Shown here: positions 1-8,952 of the stretch, piece by piece
Numbering within the stretch: position 1 is the first letter of the stretch
Layout: every line of letters begins with the position of its first letter
From: Halocatena halophila
Lineage (GTDB): Archaea; Halobacteriota; Halobacteria; Halobacteriales; Haloarculaceae
Reading direction: 5' to 3'
Length of the DNA stretch: 64,000 bases
Assembly (NCBI GenBank): GCA_027563145.1
Contig: CP071306.1
Span: 1,674,001 to 1,738,000 of the forward strand
Notes under the pieces: model-generated
Databases searched by the model: none
Told to the model about the DNA's origin: nothing
Seen by the model: only the letters and a program-made list of their open reading frames with translations
Made by a program: the position numbers and the translations under genes

Positions 1-249
1 CCACAGACGCGCGCCAATGGCTTCGAACAGTATGGTGCGCCCGCGGGCGGACTGACACGGTTTCATGTCGAGCTCGGCGAACACGTCGATCGAGGCAATC
101 CGTTGTTCGATGTGACTGATCCGTTCGGGCGAGTGAAATCCACCATCACCGCCGATTCGAAGGGCGTGTTCTGGCGGGCACGTCGGCTTCCGCAGGTTGC
201 AACCGGCGAGTACGTCTGTTCTGTCGGGACTGATCTCGATGAGTACTGA
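1..249 (+). CDS. C-terminal end of a succinylglutamate desuccinylase/aspartoacylase-type deacylase (partial)
   Basis: The reading frame is open from the first base and stops at TGA 247-249, giving the last 82 residues of a longer protein. The segment with GGLTRFHVELGEHVDRG, followed by NPLFDVTDPFGRV, resembles the C-terminal beta-barrel of the M14-like succinylglutamate desuccinylase/aspartoacylase family, which removes acyl groups from amino acids with a zinc ion. The zinc ligands lie upstream of the window, so activity cannot be judged. The stop overlaps the start of the threonine synthase gene by 11 bases, which suggests co-transcription. Family assignment is by sequence feel of the C-terminal domain only. 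Confidence 0.6.
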   Translation, partial: PQTRANGFEQYGAPAGGLTRFHVELGEHVDRGNPLFDVTDPFGRVKSTITADSKGVFWRARRLPQVATGEYVCSVGTDLDEY

Positions 250-1303
250 ACTGCGCTGTCCATCCTGTGAAAAACGGGTTGATGATCGCTGGCGGTGTGA
301 GCACTGTCGCTCCCCGCTCGAGTTTGCGTATTCACAATCACCGCTTGATCGCGGGTCCCTCTCGTTTGCCGATGGTGTCTGGGGATTCTCGGAGCTGTTA
401 GCCGTCGATAAAGCCGTCTCACTCGGTGCGGGTGCCACGCCGCTAGTCGAATCGCCCTGGAACTGCGAGTTCAAACTCGAGTACGTTGCTCCGACGGGAA
501 GTTTCAAAGATCGCGGTGCGACCACGGTGATCGCTCGCGCTGTGGACGTCGGTGCTGATGCGCTCATCGAGGATTCCTCAGGCAATGCCGGTGGCGCAGT
601 CGCAACCTACGCTGGGCGGGCGGGGCTGGACTGTACCATCTACGTCCCAGAGAGTGCTCCGGAATCGAAAATTCGGCCAATAGAGCGCAGCGGGGCCACC
701 GTCAAGCGTGTTGTGGGCTCGCGCCAGGACGTGGTCGATGCCTGCGTTGGAGCTGTCGAAGACGGCGCTGGCTGGTACGCCAGTCACGCCTGGAACCCCG
801 CGTTTTTCGAGGGAACAGCAACGATGGCCTACGAGATCGCCATCCAGCGCGACTGGTCGCTCCCAGACGCGCTCGTCATTCCAGTGGGCCACGGGACGCT
901 GTTTCTTGGCGTCCATCGTGGATTCGAACGATTGCAGGCCGCAGGGCTGATCGAGTCCGTTCCACGGCTGCTCGGCGTGCAGGCAGCCGGCTATGCGCCA
1001 ATAGCCGACGCGCTCCACGACCCTGTTTCCGGGCACAACGACGTGGCCGATGGGATCCACATCACCGAACCCGTCCGCAACAACCAGCTGTTCGATGCGA
1101 TCGAATCGACTGCTGGAGACTGCATCGCGATCGAACGCGAGCCCGTCGAGCGTGCGCTCAAGGGGCTCCATGCAAACGGCTTCTACGTCGAACCGACGAG
1201 TGCGGTGGCGGTTGCTGGGCTCGAACGCTATCGAGAACTGGGCACCCTCGAGAGTGACGACGACGTTGTCGTGCCGTTGACCGGGAGCGGACTGAAAAAG
1301 TAG
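239..1303 (+). CDS. thrC: threonine synthase
   Basis: A 354-residue pyridoxal-phosphate fold-type II enzyme, converting O-phosphohomoserine to threonine. ATG at 239 is chosen because it gives the zinc ribbon start MSTELRCPSC and overlaps the upstream stop; an in-frame ATG at 197 would only add an unconserved stretch. Visible motifs are the N-terminal CPSC...CEHC zinc ribbon, the PLP lysine in PTGSFKDRGA (about residue 90), the Asn-rich SSGNAGGAVA loop and the C-terminal PLTGSGLKK typical of archaeal ThrC. Threonine synthase-like paralogues exist, so substrate is inferred. The last 18 bases before the stop recur at 3109-3126 (see repeat). Confidence 0.88.
   Translation: MSTELRCPSCEKRVDDRWRCEHCRSPLEFAYSQSPLDRGSLSFADGVWGFSELLAVDKAVSLGAGATPLVESPWNCEFKLEYVAPTGSFKDRGATTVIARAVDVGADALIEDSSGNAGGAVATYAGRAGLDCTIYVPESAPESKIRPIERSGATVKRVVGSRQDVVDACVGAVEDGAGWYASHAWNPAFFEGTATMAYEIAIQRDWSLPDALVIPVGHGTLFLGVHRGFERLQAAGLIESVPRLLGVQAAGYAPIADALHDPVSGHNDVADGIHITEPVRNNQLFDAIESTAGDCIAIEREPVERALKGLHANGFYVEPTSAVAVAGLERYRELGTLESDDDVVVPLTGSGLKK
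1285..1302 (+). repeat. direct repeat, copy 1 (thrC 3' end)
   Basis: GAGCGGACTGAAAAAGTA at the end of thrC is identical to 3109-3126. The bases upstream are also partly alike (GTTGTCGTG here, ATTGTCGTG at about 3096). The two copies bracket the regulator/SDR pair. Confidence 0.7.
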
Positions 1304-1334
1304 CCGGAAAACGCACAGTTGCTCGCCAGGGCTG

Positions 1335-1988
1335 CTACAGACGAGTGGTCTGGAGAATTTTGGACTCGGCCTTTCGGAGGTGTTCGGCTGCCGTACTCGG
1401 TGCACAGTCGATCAGTGTTGCAATCTCCTCGACAGAGCCCTGGCGAGGGAGCTGGTAGTAGCCCACTGCTTTCGCGGCTTCGAGCGCCTGCCGTTGGCGT
1501 GTGGAGAGCAGCGGTTCGGACACACCCGGTAGCGCGCCCATTCCACTCACCTGCTCAACCGTCACCGCAAACGCGTCAGGAACGTGCTCAAGTGCCGATT
1601 GTATCTCCTCGGTTGGTCCAAACAACGAGACCGTCACTGAGCCATCGCCGTAGTTGTACGGTGGAACCATCAGCAGGCTACCAGCCGTGAGCGTTGCAAA
1701 GAGTTCTTTTGACGCCGCCGTCAGCTCGTTGTGGAAATACGTGTAGAAACTACCCGCTCCGGTTGCCAGTAACTCGAAATCCAGGACGGACGGATGGGTT
1801 GAAATCTGCGATCGAAACGCGTCGATATCTCCCTCGATGTAGATCAACAGTCCAAGACGGTCGTCCGAGGCGTTCAGATGGAGCCCAACGACGTGGTCGA
1901 GATACGGTGCACTGGCGAGCACCTGGTACATCGAAGGGCTCTCATCGCGCCCGCCGACCGGTTCGATCGTCAGGCGGAGGTGTTTCAT
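1335..1988 (-). CDS. HTH_10 (bacterio-opsin activator type) transcriptional regulator
   Basis: 217 residues. The N-terminal about 150 residues form the variable sensor-like region common to haloarchaeal Bat-type regulators. The C-terminal region from about residue 160 (LSTRQRQALEAAKAVGYY, then IATLIDCAPSTAAEHLRKAE) is the HTH_10 DNA-binding domain. It is convergent with thrC and divergent from the SDR gene at 2077, which it may control (inference). No PAS or GAF domain is evident. A TATA-like element lies 23-32 bases ahead of its start, suggesting a leaderless transcript. The target genes are unknown. Confidence 0.85.
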   Translation of the reverse strand: MKHLRLTIEPVGGRDESPSMYQVLASAPYLDHVVGLHLNASDDRLGLLIYIEGDIDAFRSQISTHPSVLDFELLATGAGSFYTYFHNELTAASKELFATLTAGSLLMVPPYNYGDGSVTVSLFGPTEEIQSALEHVPDAFAVTVEQVSGMGALPGVSEPLLSTRQRQALEAAKAVGYYQLPRQGSVEEIATLIDCAPSTAAEHLRKAESKILQTTRL

Positions 1989-2010
1989 GGCAGTGGTTCC
2001 GCTGCATCAC

Positions 2011-2020
2011 CTTTTAAACC
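2011..2020 (-). promoter_or_regulatory. TATA box of the HTH_10 regulator
   Basis: On the minus strand the sequence GGTTTAAAAG is centred about 27 bases before the ATG at 1988, the usual position for a leaderless haloarchaeal gene. Confidence 0.55.
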
Positions 2021-2076
2021 CCACGTTGCAGTCTTGCAGTATCGCTACGTCACAGGCCCTCCAAACACGAGCTACA

Positions 2077-3039
2077 ATGCGAGTGTTTATCGCTGGTGCG
2101 ACTGGCGTGCTCGGCAAACGACTGGTTGCAGAGTTCTCCGAACACGGCTATTCCGTGGTTGGTCTCACACGGGATGTGCGGGGTGACGAGATCGTCGAAT
2201 CACGCGGCGGAGAACCCCGTCGTGGTGATCTGTTCGACGAAGCTTCGATCGTCGACGCCGCACGGGGGGCGGATATCATCATTCACGCCGCGACTGCGAT
2301 CCCGACAGACTCGCCCACGCCCGAGGCCTGGGAACGCAACGATCGCGTTCGGACTGATGGGGCTCGGGCGCTCGTGAGAGCTGCTAACGAGGTTGGAGCA
2401 GAGCAGTTGCTCCAACAGAGCATCGTGTGGGTTGCCCGCCAGCCTGATGGTAGCAGCTACGACGAGCAGTCCCACACACATCCCGAATCGTGGACACAGT
2501 CCGCGCTCGACGCCGAACTGATTGCACAAGATGGTGGCGAGGAGTACGGATTCGACGTGACTGTACTCCGGTGTGGCTACTTCTACGCCCCGGATTCGTA
2601 CTACACACGGGCTGACGGAGCCGGAATCGTCGATGGAGAGCGACCAATCATCGACGGCACAGACGACGTTGCACTGTCGTATCTGCACGTTGACGATGCG
2701 GCGAGTGCGTTCCGTGCGGCCACAGACCACTCACTGAGCGGGCTGTATCACGTCGTTGATGACACACCGGTCAGCGATGCGGAGTTCGTCTCGACGCTCG
2801 CCAGAAAACTCGGCAGTACTCGACCCGACGGAGTTTCGACCGAAACGGCCAGCGCCGCGATGGGTGAGATCACCGTCGATCTGTTCACACACCCGATGGC
2901 CACGACGAACGACGCGTTCAAAGCAGAGACCGACTGGGAGCCACAATTTCCCTCCTGTACGGAAGGATTGGCACAGGTCGTGAACGAATGGGAAACAGAA
3001 GGATATCTCATAGATTCTCCCCAGGTCGACATTGACTAA
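2077..3039 (+). CDS. NAD(P)-binding epimerase-like protein (atypical extended SDR)
   Basis: 320 residues. The start at ATG 2077 gives MRVFIAGATGVLGKRL, a Rossmann GxxGxxG motif right at the N-terminus; an earlier in-frame ATG at 1987 would overlap the divergent regulator. Residues such as DIIIHAAT and VLRCGYFYAPDS fit the NAD-dependent epimerase/dehydratase family. At the place where active SDRs carry Tyr-x-x-x-Lys (normally PYxxSK), this protein reads ESWTQSALDAE: Tyr is replaced by Trp and Lys by Ala. It may therefore bind cofactor without classical catalysis, as NmrA-like sensors do. It lies divergent from the HTH_10 gene and convergent with tiaS. Confidence 0.75.
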   Translation: MRVFIAGATGVLGKRLVAEFSEHGYSVVGLTRDVRGDEIVESRGGEPRRGDLFDEASIVDAARGADIIIHAATAIPTDSPTPEAWERNDRVRTDGARALVRAANEVGAEQLLQQSIVWVARQPDGSSYDEQSHTHPESWTQSALDAELIAQDGGEEYGFDVTVLRCGYFYAPDSYYTRADGAGIVDGERPIIDGTDDVALSYLHVDDAASAFRAATDHSLSGLYHVVDDTPVSDAEFVSTLARKLGSTRPDGVSTETASAAMGEITVDLFTHPMATTNDAFKAETDWEPQFPSCTEGLAQVVNEWETEGYLIDSPQVDID

Positions 3040-3077
3040 TACGAGATACGAACAACTACCATTCCCAGACACTGCTA

Positions 3078-3111
3078 CTCACAACAAACAGCGAGATTGT
3101 CGTGTTGTGAG
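3078..3111. terminator. hairpin between the convergent SDR and tiaS genes
   Basis: A perfect 9-base inverted repeat, CTCACAACA at 3078-3086 and TGTTGTGAG at 3103-3111, with a 16-base loop, sits in the gap between two convergent genes. It could form in either transcript. There is no U-tract directly after the stem on the plus strand, so a terminator role is inference. Confidence 0.4.
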
Positions 3112-3126
3112 CGGACTGAAAAAGTA
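3109..3126 (+). repeat. direct repeat, copy 2 (thrC 3' end remnant)
   Basis: This 18-base copy encodes, in one frame, the same SGLKK-stop as the end of threonine synthase, but no gene precedes it. It looks like a decayed duplicate of the thrC terminus lying just beyond the SDR gene. Confidence 0.65.
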
Positions 3127-3127
3127 A

Positions 3128-4459
3128 TCACCGCTCGGGATGGGTCACCCCGTCAAATCCACCGCGAACGAGCGGTTTGGCAACATGTCGGCGAGCGCTT
3201 GGAGGCACCTCATACCACCCCTCCTCCAGGTCGCGATCAATCGGCTGTTCGACCTTTCCGGGCGCGCTCGTTCCACAGTTCCGACAACGATAGCCCTGGC
3301 CTGCACCGGCGCTTTTCATCCGTCGCGCACAGTCGGGGCAGGTGGGCGTCACCCGTTCGGTTTCTGTGAGCGACCGGACGGCGAACTTTTCTAGCTTCAG
3401 GGTTCCACCCGAAACTTCCCCGCAGACGGTGCAATCGTCGCCAACCCGAAGCTTTCTGACGTGCGCTCTGAACCGCGCAGTCGGAGCGAACGCCACACAG
3501 TCGATCGTTCCGGTCTCATCCATGAGTGTCGTAAACACGTGCCCCCCGCGCTTCGTTTCAGGTGCAGAATCAATCGTGCCGTCAATTCGATAGGCGTGAC
3601 GATCGCCGAGCTCGTCGATCGAGCTGCCATCCTGGAGATGCGCATCGGTCCCCTGATTCGTCACGAACAGCCGCCGCGCAGCGACGGGTTCGCTCTCGAT
3701 TGCGCTGGCGACGCGTTCGCATTGGATTGGATCGTCGCCGCGAATGCCGTGTAGAATCGGACACGGAGTGTGTGGAACACAGACTAGCTCGTCGCCGTCC
3801 GAATCGATCGTGTCCCAGACCGACGGATATGCGCCCTCGACAGCAGATCGGACCGACGCACCGTCAACCTCGCGAGGAGTCCCCCAGCGATCGCGCTCGC
3901 GATAAGAGAGACACTCGTACGTCCACTCGTCGAACGGCGGGAGAGCACGCACACCCTCGGTGATCGACTGCTGGCGAGCGATCATCGCACCGATCGCCGC
4001 CAGCGCACCGATCCGACCGCGACCGTTACCCCAACCAGCTGCGCGATAGCCAGCCACTTCGATCACTCGCTCTGCGTCGGCGATGGTCAGCTGCTCGGTG
4101 AGTGCCGACCGGGCGAACGCTACCACCGCGTCGTGGGGATCGAGCGCCGTCCAATCGCCGTTGGGTGCGAGAACGACGCCAGGGTTCGTCCGTGGATCGT
4201 CGACGACAGCCAGCTCCTCGATGAGTGCTGTCGCAATCGATTGTGCAGGATCGGGATCAAGCGTGGTCTGAACTGCGAGCGCGCCGTTGCCGCGTGTCTT
4301 GTGCTCGACGGCAGGATTCAACCTGACGAGCAATGGCCGTCGCACAGCCGGTGGCGTGGCTTCTTCGTCTCGCAACCGCGTTATGAGCCGGTGGGCGACG
4401 TACGTCGTGCACATCCCACCAGCGCGCGAATCCGTATCATCAATCCCGATAACCGTCAC
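3128..4459 (-). CDS. tiaS: tRNA(Ile2) 2-agmatinylcytidine synthetase TiaS
   Basis: 443 residues. TiaS attaches agmatine to C34 of the CAU-anticodon isoleucine tRNA so that it reads AUA; it is essential in archaea. The N-terminus [20 protein letters not shown] is the family signature, followed by the catalytic region, an OB-fold with [19 protein letters not shown] (about residues 300-350) and a C-terminal zinc ribbon CPDCARR...YRCRNCG. Length is normal for the family. The stop lies at the copy of the thrC repeat. Recognition is confident. Confidence 0.93.
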   Translation of the reverse strand: MTVIGIDDTDSRAGGMCTTYVAHRLITRLRDEEATPPAVRRPLLVRLNPAVEHKTRGNGALAVQTTLDPDPAQSIATALIEELAVVDDPRTNPGVVLAPNGDWTALDPHDAVVAFARSALTEQLTIADAERVIEVAGYRAAGWGNGRGRIGALAAIGAMIARQQSITEGVRALPPFDEWTYECLSYRERDRWGTPREVDGASVRSAVEGAYPSVWDTIDSDGDELVCVPHTPCPILHGIRGDDPIQCERVASAIESEPVAARRLFVTNQGTDAHLQDGSSIDELGDRHAYRIDGTIDSAPETKRGGHVFTTLMDETGTIDCVAFAPTARFRAHVRKLRVGDDCTVCGEVSGGTLKLEKFAVRSLTETERVTPTCPDCARRMKSAGAGQGYRCRNCGTSAPGKVEQPIDRDLEEGWYEVPPSARRHVAKPLVRGGFDGVTHPER

Positions 4460-4545
4460 ACCTCTGCTTGGCGTGCGCTCTTCAAACGGGTTTCGCCATG
4501 GCCGTTACCCGCGAAAAATCGGTGAATTACGGCCGGCGACACAAC

Positions 4546-4555
4546 GCATATATGG
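4546..4555 (+). promoter_or_regulatory. TATA box of the HTH regulator gene at 4578
   Basis: GCATATATGG is centred about 27 bases before ATG 4578, consistent with a leaderless transcript and supporting that start rather than the longer upstream open frame. Confidence 0.6.
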
Positions 4556-4577
4556 TTCGAATCTCCTACACCTATCT

Positions 4578-5546
4578 ATGTCTCGGTCTGCACTGGTCGG
4601 GAACGTGATAGCCATGCTTGAGGATGCGGGCTTTCTCGTGAGCGATCGGTGTGCTGTGCGACCAAAGAGCTTCGATGTGGCGGCCCGACGCGGAGCCGAC
4701 GTTATTCTGGTGAAGATCCTGGGCAACATCGACTCGTTCGACACAGCCATCGGGACGGAAATGCGACGGCTCGGGCTGTATCTCGATGCCACGCCACTGG
4801 TAATTGGCCTTCGCACGCGAGATGAACAGCTCGAACCGGGTGTCGTCTACTTCCGTCACGGCGTTCCCGTGTTGAGTCCGGACACAGCAATGGATCTGTT
4901 CGTCGAAGAAGTTCCACCGTTGATTTACGCAGCTCCGGGTGGACTATACGTCAACATCGATGGTAGTGTCCTTGCCGACGCTCGCGAGGATCTGGATTTG
5001 AGCCTTGGACAGTTGGCGAGCGAACTCGGCGTCTCCCGGCGGACGGTTTCAAAATACGAAGACGGGATGAACGCAAGCGTTGAGGTGGCGATCCAGCTCG
5101 AAGATCTGTTCGATGCTCCCCTCACGGATCCGGTCGACGTGTTCGAACCCGATGATGTTCGCGAGGAAGACTCGCCACCAGAAGATGTTGATGCCGACCC
5201 AGACGATCAGCCGCTGGTGTCAGTGCTCACACGCGTGGGCTTCGATGTGCATCCCACGCTCCGATCGCCGTTCAAAGCCGTCTCCGAACACGATGGCGAG
5301 CGCATAAAAATGCTCACTGGCCACTCGGCGTTCACCCGAACGGCCGAAAAGCGCGCTCGCATCATGAGCTCGGTTGGACGCGTCACGCAAACAACATCGG
5401 TCTACGTCGTCGAAGAGACCAGTCGCGAAGCCGTCGAAGGAACGGCACTCATCCGGCGAGAAGAGATCGAAGCGATCGATGATGGCGATTCACTCCGCGA
5501 TCTCGTTGCCGAGCGCGTCGAAACCGAACGAACGGAGTCGAACTAG
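4578..5546 (+). CDS. archaeal HTH-type transcriptional regulator (XRE/Cro helix-turn-helix)
   Basis: 322 residues, beginning [19 protein letters not shown]. It matches the conserved archaeal family of putative HTH-type regulators. It has an N-terminal nuclease-like or sensor fold ([19 protein letters not shown]), a central XRE helix-turn-helix around residues 130-190 ([20 protein letters not shown]), an acidic linker and a C-terminal domain. The longer in-frame extension to 4287 overlaps tiaS on the other strand and lacks protein character, so it is rejected. The stop overlaps by 3 bases the stop of the MinD gene on the opposite strand. Its targets are unknown. Confidence 0.8.
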   Translation: MSRSALVGNVIAMLEDAGFLVSDRCAVRPKSFDVAARRGADVILVKILGNIDSFDTAIGTEMRRLGLYLDATPLVIGLRTRDEQLEPGVVYFRHGVPVLSPDTAMDLFVEEVPPLIYAAPGGLYVNIDGSVLADAREDLDLSLGQLASELGVSRRTVSKYEDGMNASVEVAIQLEDLFDAPLTDPVDVFEPDDVREEDSPPEDVDADPDDQPLVSVLTRVGFDVHPTLRSPFKAVSEHDGERIKMLTGHSAFTRTAEKRARIMSSVGRVTQTTSVYVVEETSREAVEGTALIRREEIEAIDDGDSLRDLVAERVETERTESN

Positions 5547-6646
5547 TCGAACAGTTTCCGGAGTCGACCCAGCGCGCTCGCTCGCTTTTCTTCCCGGCGC
5601 TCGTCACTGAAGAATGCCTCGCCATCAGACCGTCGTTCGTCGAAGGCCGCCGTCGCCACTGGACCGCTATCGGGGATCGGTTCGTCCGATTCCGTGGCTG
5701 ATGGAGACTCCTGTGACGATTCATCCGCTTGTGACGCAGTAGAAACTGGCTCCGGTGTGGAGCTCTCTGCGGTGTCTCCGGACCCGTCCGCAGTGGCGCT
5801 GGGAGGTTCCTCGGCTGGGGGCTGCTCGGGGGTGGAGGTCGACCCACTCTGTTCGTCGGTTTCGCTTTCAGATTCCGTTTCCGTTGGGGTGGCTTCGGAT
5901 TCTGCAGCTTCTGTAACGGACTGTTGTGTCGCATACTGCCCATCGATCTCTTCGAGTGCTTCCTCGCCGAGGAGCGTCGCCGCAAGATCAGAAAACGAAC
6001 GGGCCGCCTCGCTCACTGGTTGAGCGACAATGTTTGACATCGTGATCCGCTCGTCGTTCGGAATCGCAGTGAGTACTTCATCGCCGAGCTCATCGATCAG
6101 TTCCTCCGTTTGTGGATCATCGCGCGCACGATTGACGGCAACGCCCTCGACGACGCCGCCAACGCGAGCTGTCAGTTCTCCTGTCTTTGCTGCGTCGCGG
6201 ATCGCCACGACATCCGGCGTCGTGACGAGCACCACACTGTCGGCCAGCTGCAATGGGGCGATGACTTCCTCCGACAAACCAGCACTCAGATCCAACAGAA
6301 TAATCTCATACTCATCAGTCAACGGTCCAGTTGCATACTGCAAGCGAGATGGATCGGCACTGGCGTACTCATCGAGCGCCTGCGTGCCAGGGATGACCGC
6401 AAAGCCACGATCGGTCGTGTAGGTGGCTTCTTTGATGCCCGCATCGCCCGCGAGCACGTTGTGGATGGTCGCTCCATCATCAGGTTGAATATCGAGAACC
6501 GGTCCGAGATTTGCCATCCCGAGATCGACATCTACGGCGACGACATCGTAACCGGCTGCCGAGAGCGCGGTGGCGAGATTGGCGACGGTGGTCGTTTTGC
6601 CGACGCCGCCTTTTCCGCCCGCGATCGCGTAAACCCGCCCACTCAT
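5543..6646 (-). CDS. MinD/ParA-type P-loop ATPase with acidic tail
   Basis: 367 residues. The deviant Walker A motif [11 protein letters not shown] is near the N-terminus, followed by [11 protein letters not shown] and LLDLSAGLS, as in MinD proteins, which dimerise on membranes to position cell structures. Residues up to about 240 form the ATPase. The following about 110 residues are a low-complexity Glu/Ser/Thr/Pro linker. The protein ends with [16 protein letters not shown], a short amphipathic helix like the membrane-targeting sequence of MinD. Haloarchaea have several MinD paralogues, and which one this is cannot be told from sequence alone. Confidence 0.85.
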   Translation of the reverse strand: MSGRVYAIAGGKGGVGKTTTVANLATALSAAGYDVVAVDVDLGMANLGPVLDIQPDDGATIHNVLAGDAGIKEATYTTDRGFAVIPGTQALDEYASADPSRLQYATGPLTDEYEIILLDLSAGLSEEVIAPLQLADSVVLVTTPDVVAIRDAAKTGELTARVGGVVEGVAVNRARDDPQTEELIDELGDEVLTAIPNDERITMSNIVAQPVSEAARSFSDLAATLLGEEALEEIDGQYATQQSVTEAAESEATPTETESESETDEQSGSTSTPEQPPAEEPPSATADGSGDTAESSTPEPVSTASQADESSQESPSATESDEPIPDSGPVATAAFDERRSDGEAFFSDERREEKRASALGRLRKLFD

Positions 6647-6729
6647 ATTATGCTATTCTCAGTGAGTGAGACACAAAACTCTTCCCACGGTGCAAAGAGT
6701 ACTTAGGCTCGATCCGTCTATTCCCACCA

Positions 6730-7974
6730 ATGAATGATGACGCCCAGTCGGACCGTCGGAAATACGAGTTCCGGAAGGTCATCGAAGAGCTGACCGAGTA
6801 TTCCGGTTCGGGCACGCAGCTCGTCTCCATCTACGTTCCCCCAGACCGACAGCTCAGCGACGTGGTCGCACACGTCACTCAAGAGCACTCAGAAGCCGCA
6901 AACATCAAATCGAAACAGACCAGAACCGCCGTCCAGGACGCACTCACGTCGATCAAAGATCGACTGCGCTACTACGATAATCCGCCGGAAAACGGAATGG
7001 TGCTGTTTTCCGGGGCGATCGACGCTGGTGGCGGCCAGACAGACATGGTTACGCGCGTGCTTGAGAACCCCCCTGAGCCGATTCAGTCGTTCATCTATCA
7101 CTGTGATTCTGACTTCCTGACCGAGCCACTCGCAGAGATGCTCGGCGACAAGGGACTGTTCGGGTTGGTCGTGCTTGATAGGCGTGAAGCGAACGTTGGA
7201 TGGCTGAAAGGAAAACGCATCGAGGCGGTCAAAAGTGCGTCATCGCTGGTTCCAGGCAAACAGCGCAAAGGTGGCCAGTCAGCCCAGCGATTCGCCCGCC
7301 TGCGACTTGAGGCAATCGACAACTTCTATCAGGAAGTTGCCGGGATGGCAAACGATCTGTTCGTCCCAAAGCGCCACGAGATGGACGGCGTCCTCGTTGG
7401 TGGTCCCTCACCCACGAAAGACGAGTTCCTCGATGGCGAGTATCTCCATCACGAGCTCCAGGACATCGTTCTCGGCAAGTTCGACGTTTCCTACACCGAC
7501 GAATCTGGGCTTTCGGATCTCGTCGATGCGGCAGGAGACGTGCTGGCCGAAACGGAGATGATGAAGGACAAAACCCAGATGGATGAGTTCTTCAAAGAGC
7601 TTCACCAGGGAGAGCTTGCTACCTACGGCTTTGGGGCAACCCGACAGAATCTGATCATGGGTGCCGTCGATCGGCTGTTGCTCAGCGAGGATCTCCGTCA
7701 GGATGTCGTCACCTACGTCTGTGCGAACGACCACGAGGAACGAGAGCTCATCGACCGGCGCAAGAACACCACCGACCACGAATGTGAAGAGTGTGGGGAC
7801 GTGGTGCCCGCCGAGGACGGGACGCGTGAGGATGTCATTGAACATCTGATGGCGATCGCCGAACAGCGCGGCACCGAGACGAAGCTCATTTCAACGGACT
7901 TCGAGGAGGGCGAACAGTTGATGAACGCCTTTGGAGGGATTGGCGGGATTTTGCGCTACTCCACTGGGATCTAA
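6730..7974 (+). CDS. prf1: peptide chain release factor aRF1
   Basis: 414 residues, the usual length. It recognises all three stop codons in the ribosomal A site and triggers peptide release. The N-terminal domain carries the NIKSKQTR stop-codon recognition loop (about residue 58), the middle domain the GGQ motif in KQRKGGQSAQRFARLR (about residue 178), and the C-terminal domain a zinc-like CECCGDV-type cluster (ECEECGDVVP). It is divergent from the MinD gene, with about 80 bases between them for both promoters. Confidence 0.96.
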   Translation: MNDDAQSDRRKYEFRKVIEELTEYSGSGTQLVSIYVPPDRQLSDVVAHVTQEHSEAANIKSKQTRTAVQDALTSIKDRLRYYDNPPENGMVLFSGAIDAGGGQTDMVTRVLENPPEPIQSFIYHCDSDFLTEPLAEMLGDKGLFGLVVLDRREANVGWLKGKRIEAVKSASSLVPGKQRKGGQSAQRFARLRLEAIDNFYQEVAGMANDLFVPKRHEMDGVLVGGPSPTKDEFLDGEYLHHELQDIVLGKFDVSYTDESGLSDLVDAAGDVLAETEMMKDKTQMDEFFKELHQGELATYGFGATRQNLIMGAVDRLLLSEDLRQDVVTYVCANDHEERELIDRRKNTTDHECEECGDVVPAEDGTREDVIEHLMAIAEQRGTETKLISTDFEEGEQLMNAFGGIGGILRYSTGI

Positions 7975-8053
7975 GCATAGAGGGTTTGCGTTGCAGATAT
8001 GGGTCATTAATCACCTATTAGTCAAATTATATCTATCTCCAGATAGAGTAGGT

Positions 8054-8293
8054 ACACCCCTATCGATTTGTTCTACAGCAATCCCGTATTCCGAAAATTC
8101 GTGTTTTATACCCATAAATAACAAGTTGTTAATATGTCTATATATTGATTACCATTAGAGAACTGAATCAGATCGCCAATCAATTTCGTCGCCGTAGGCG
8201 AAGCGTTGTGTTTTTCTTGCTACTAGACACTTCTCATCGATATCATCGACACCTGAGCTGCAATTTCCAACCAGAACAAATCGATAGGGGTGT
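8054..8293. mobile_element. candidate MITE: 240-bp non-coding unit with 21-bp perfect terminal inverted repeats
   Basis: The 411-base gap between prf1 and the ferredoxin gene is AT-rich and has no credible gene. Within it, ACACCCCTATCGATTTGTTC plus T at 8054-8074 is the exact reverse complement of 8273-8293. Outside the perfect repeats the flanks remain partly alike (GATAG on both sides). The interior contains a short hairpin (TCGCC-GTA-GGCGA near 8190). No transposase is encoded, so a miniature inverted-repeat element is the simplest reading. No clear target-site duplication was found. A pair of regulator operators is a less likely alternative because of the 198-base spacing. Confidence 0.5.
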
Positions 8294-8385
8294 GTCTGTC
8301 TATCACCACTTCAGCGAGCGCTCAAAACAGAGCATCCTGTGAAAAGCGGTTCGCAGAGCCGACGTAATATCGACGGTGTACCGAC

Positions 8386-8775
8386 TCAGATAACGCGGTT
8401 CTGCAGGTAGTCGAGATGCTTTGCGTTGTATACGATCTGGACCTCATCGGCTGCTGGCGAGCCAATGCAGGTCAGCCGGACGTTGCGATCCTGGACTTCC
8501 TCGTCCGAGAGGATCTGCTGCATGTCCATGTCGATGTCGCCTTCCGTGACGATAGCCGCACAGTTCGCACACGCACCGGCACGACACGAGAACGGCCAGT
8601 CGTAGCCCTGTGCCTCTGCGGCTTCGAGGATGTACTCCCCTGCGTTAACGTCGATCGTTCCGTAGTCCTCTTCGTCGAAGTCCTCACCGGCAGCTTTCTC
8701 GAAGAGATCGTCGTCCTCGAGCGACCAGCCGTGGTCGTCGAGCACTTCGTAGTTCAGGTATTCGACAGTGGGCAT
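8386..8775 (-). CDS. fdx: 2Fe-2S ferredoxin, haloarchaeal plant-type
   Basis: 129 residues, the standard size for the haloarchaeal ferredoxin that accepts electrons from pyruvate and 2-oxoglutarate oxidoreductases. The start [17 protein letters not shown] is characteristic; longer upstream frames are not. The N-terminal acidic insertion ([20 protein letters not shown]) is the halophilic adaptation, and the cluster ligands are Cys in CRAGACANC plus a distal Cys in RLTCIGSP. It is divergent from hisA. Confidence 0.96.
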   Translation of the reverse strand: MPTVEYLNYEVLDDHGWSLEDDDLFEKAAGEDFDEEDYGTIDVNAGEYILEAAEAQGYDWPFSCRAGACANCAAIVTEGDIDMDMQQILSDEEVQDRNVRLTCIGSPAADEVQIVYNAKHLDYLQNRVI

Positions 8776-8952
8776 CAAACGGCGGTTTGACGGCCACCGT
8801 GTTAGGCCTTGCTGTTGCAGGTGCACAAACGCTAACGGTTGTAAATGAACAAATCGGGAATTGAGCCCGACTGACGAGTGGCCGACTGAACGGTCCGAGC
8901 AAATGGTGGCCGTATCCAACTGCTTTTTTCGAGGGGCCACCCAGTTCGAGTC

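Noticed and set aside
4546..4572. GGTTCGAATC sequence resembling a tRNA T arm
   Set aside because: No acceptor, D or anticodon arm can be built around it; it lies in the promoter of the HTH gene.
4287..4577. N-terminal extension of the HTH regulator
   Set aside because: It overlaps tiaS, lacks protein-like composition, and a TATA box fits the start at 4578.
5449..5985. 178-codon minus-strand frame overlapping the end of the MinD gene
   Set aside because: It is a different frame over the low-complexity acidic tail of the MinD gene, giving a Arg/Ser/Pro-rich sequence without motifs.
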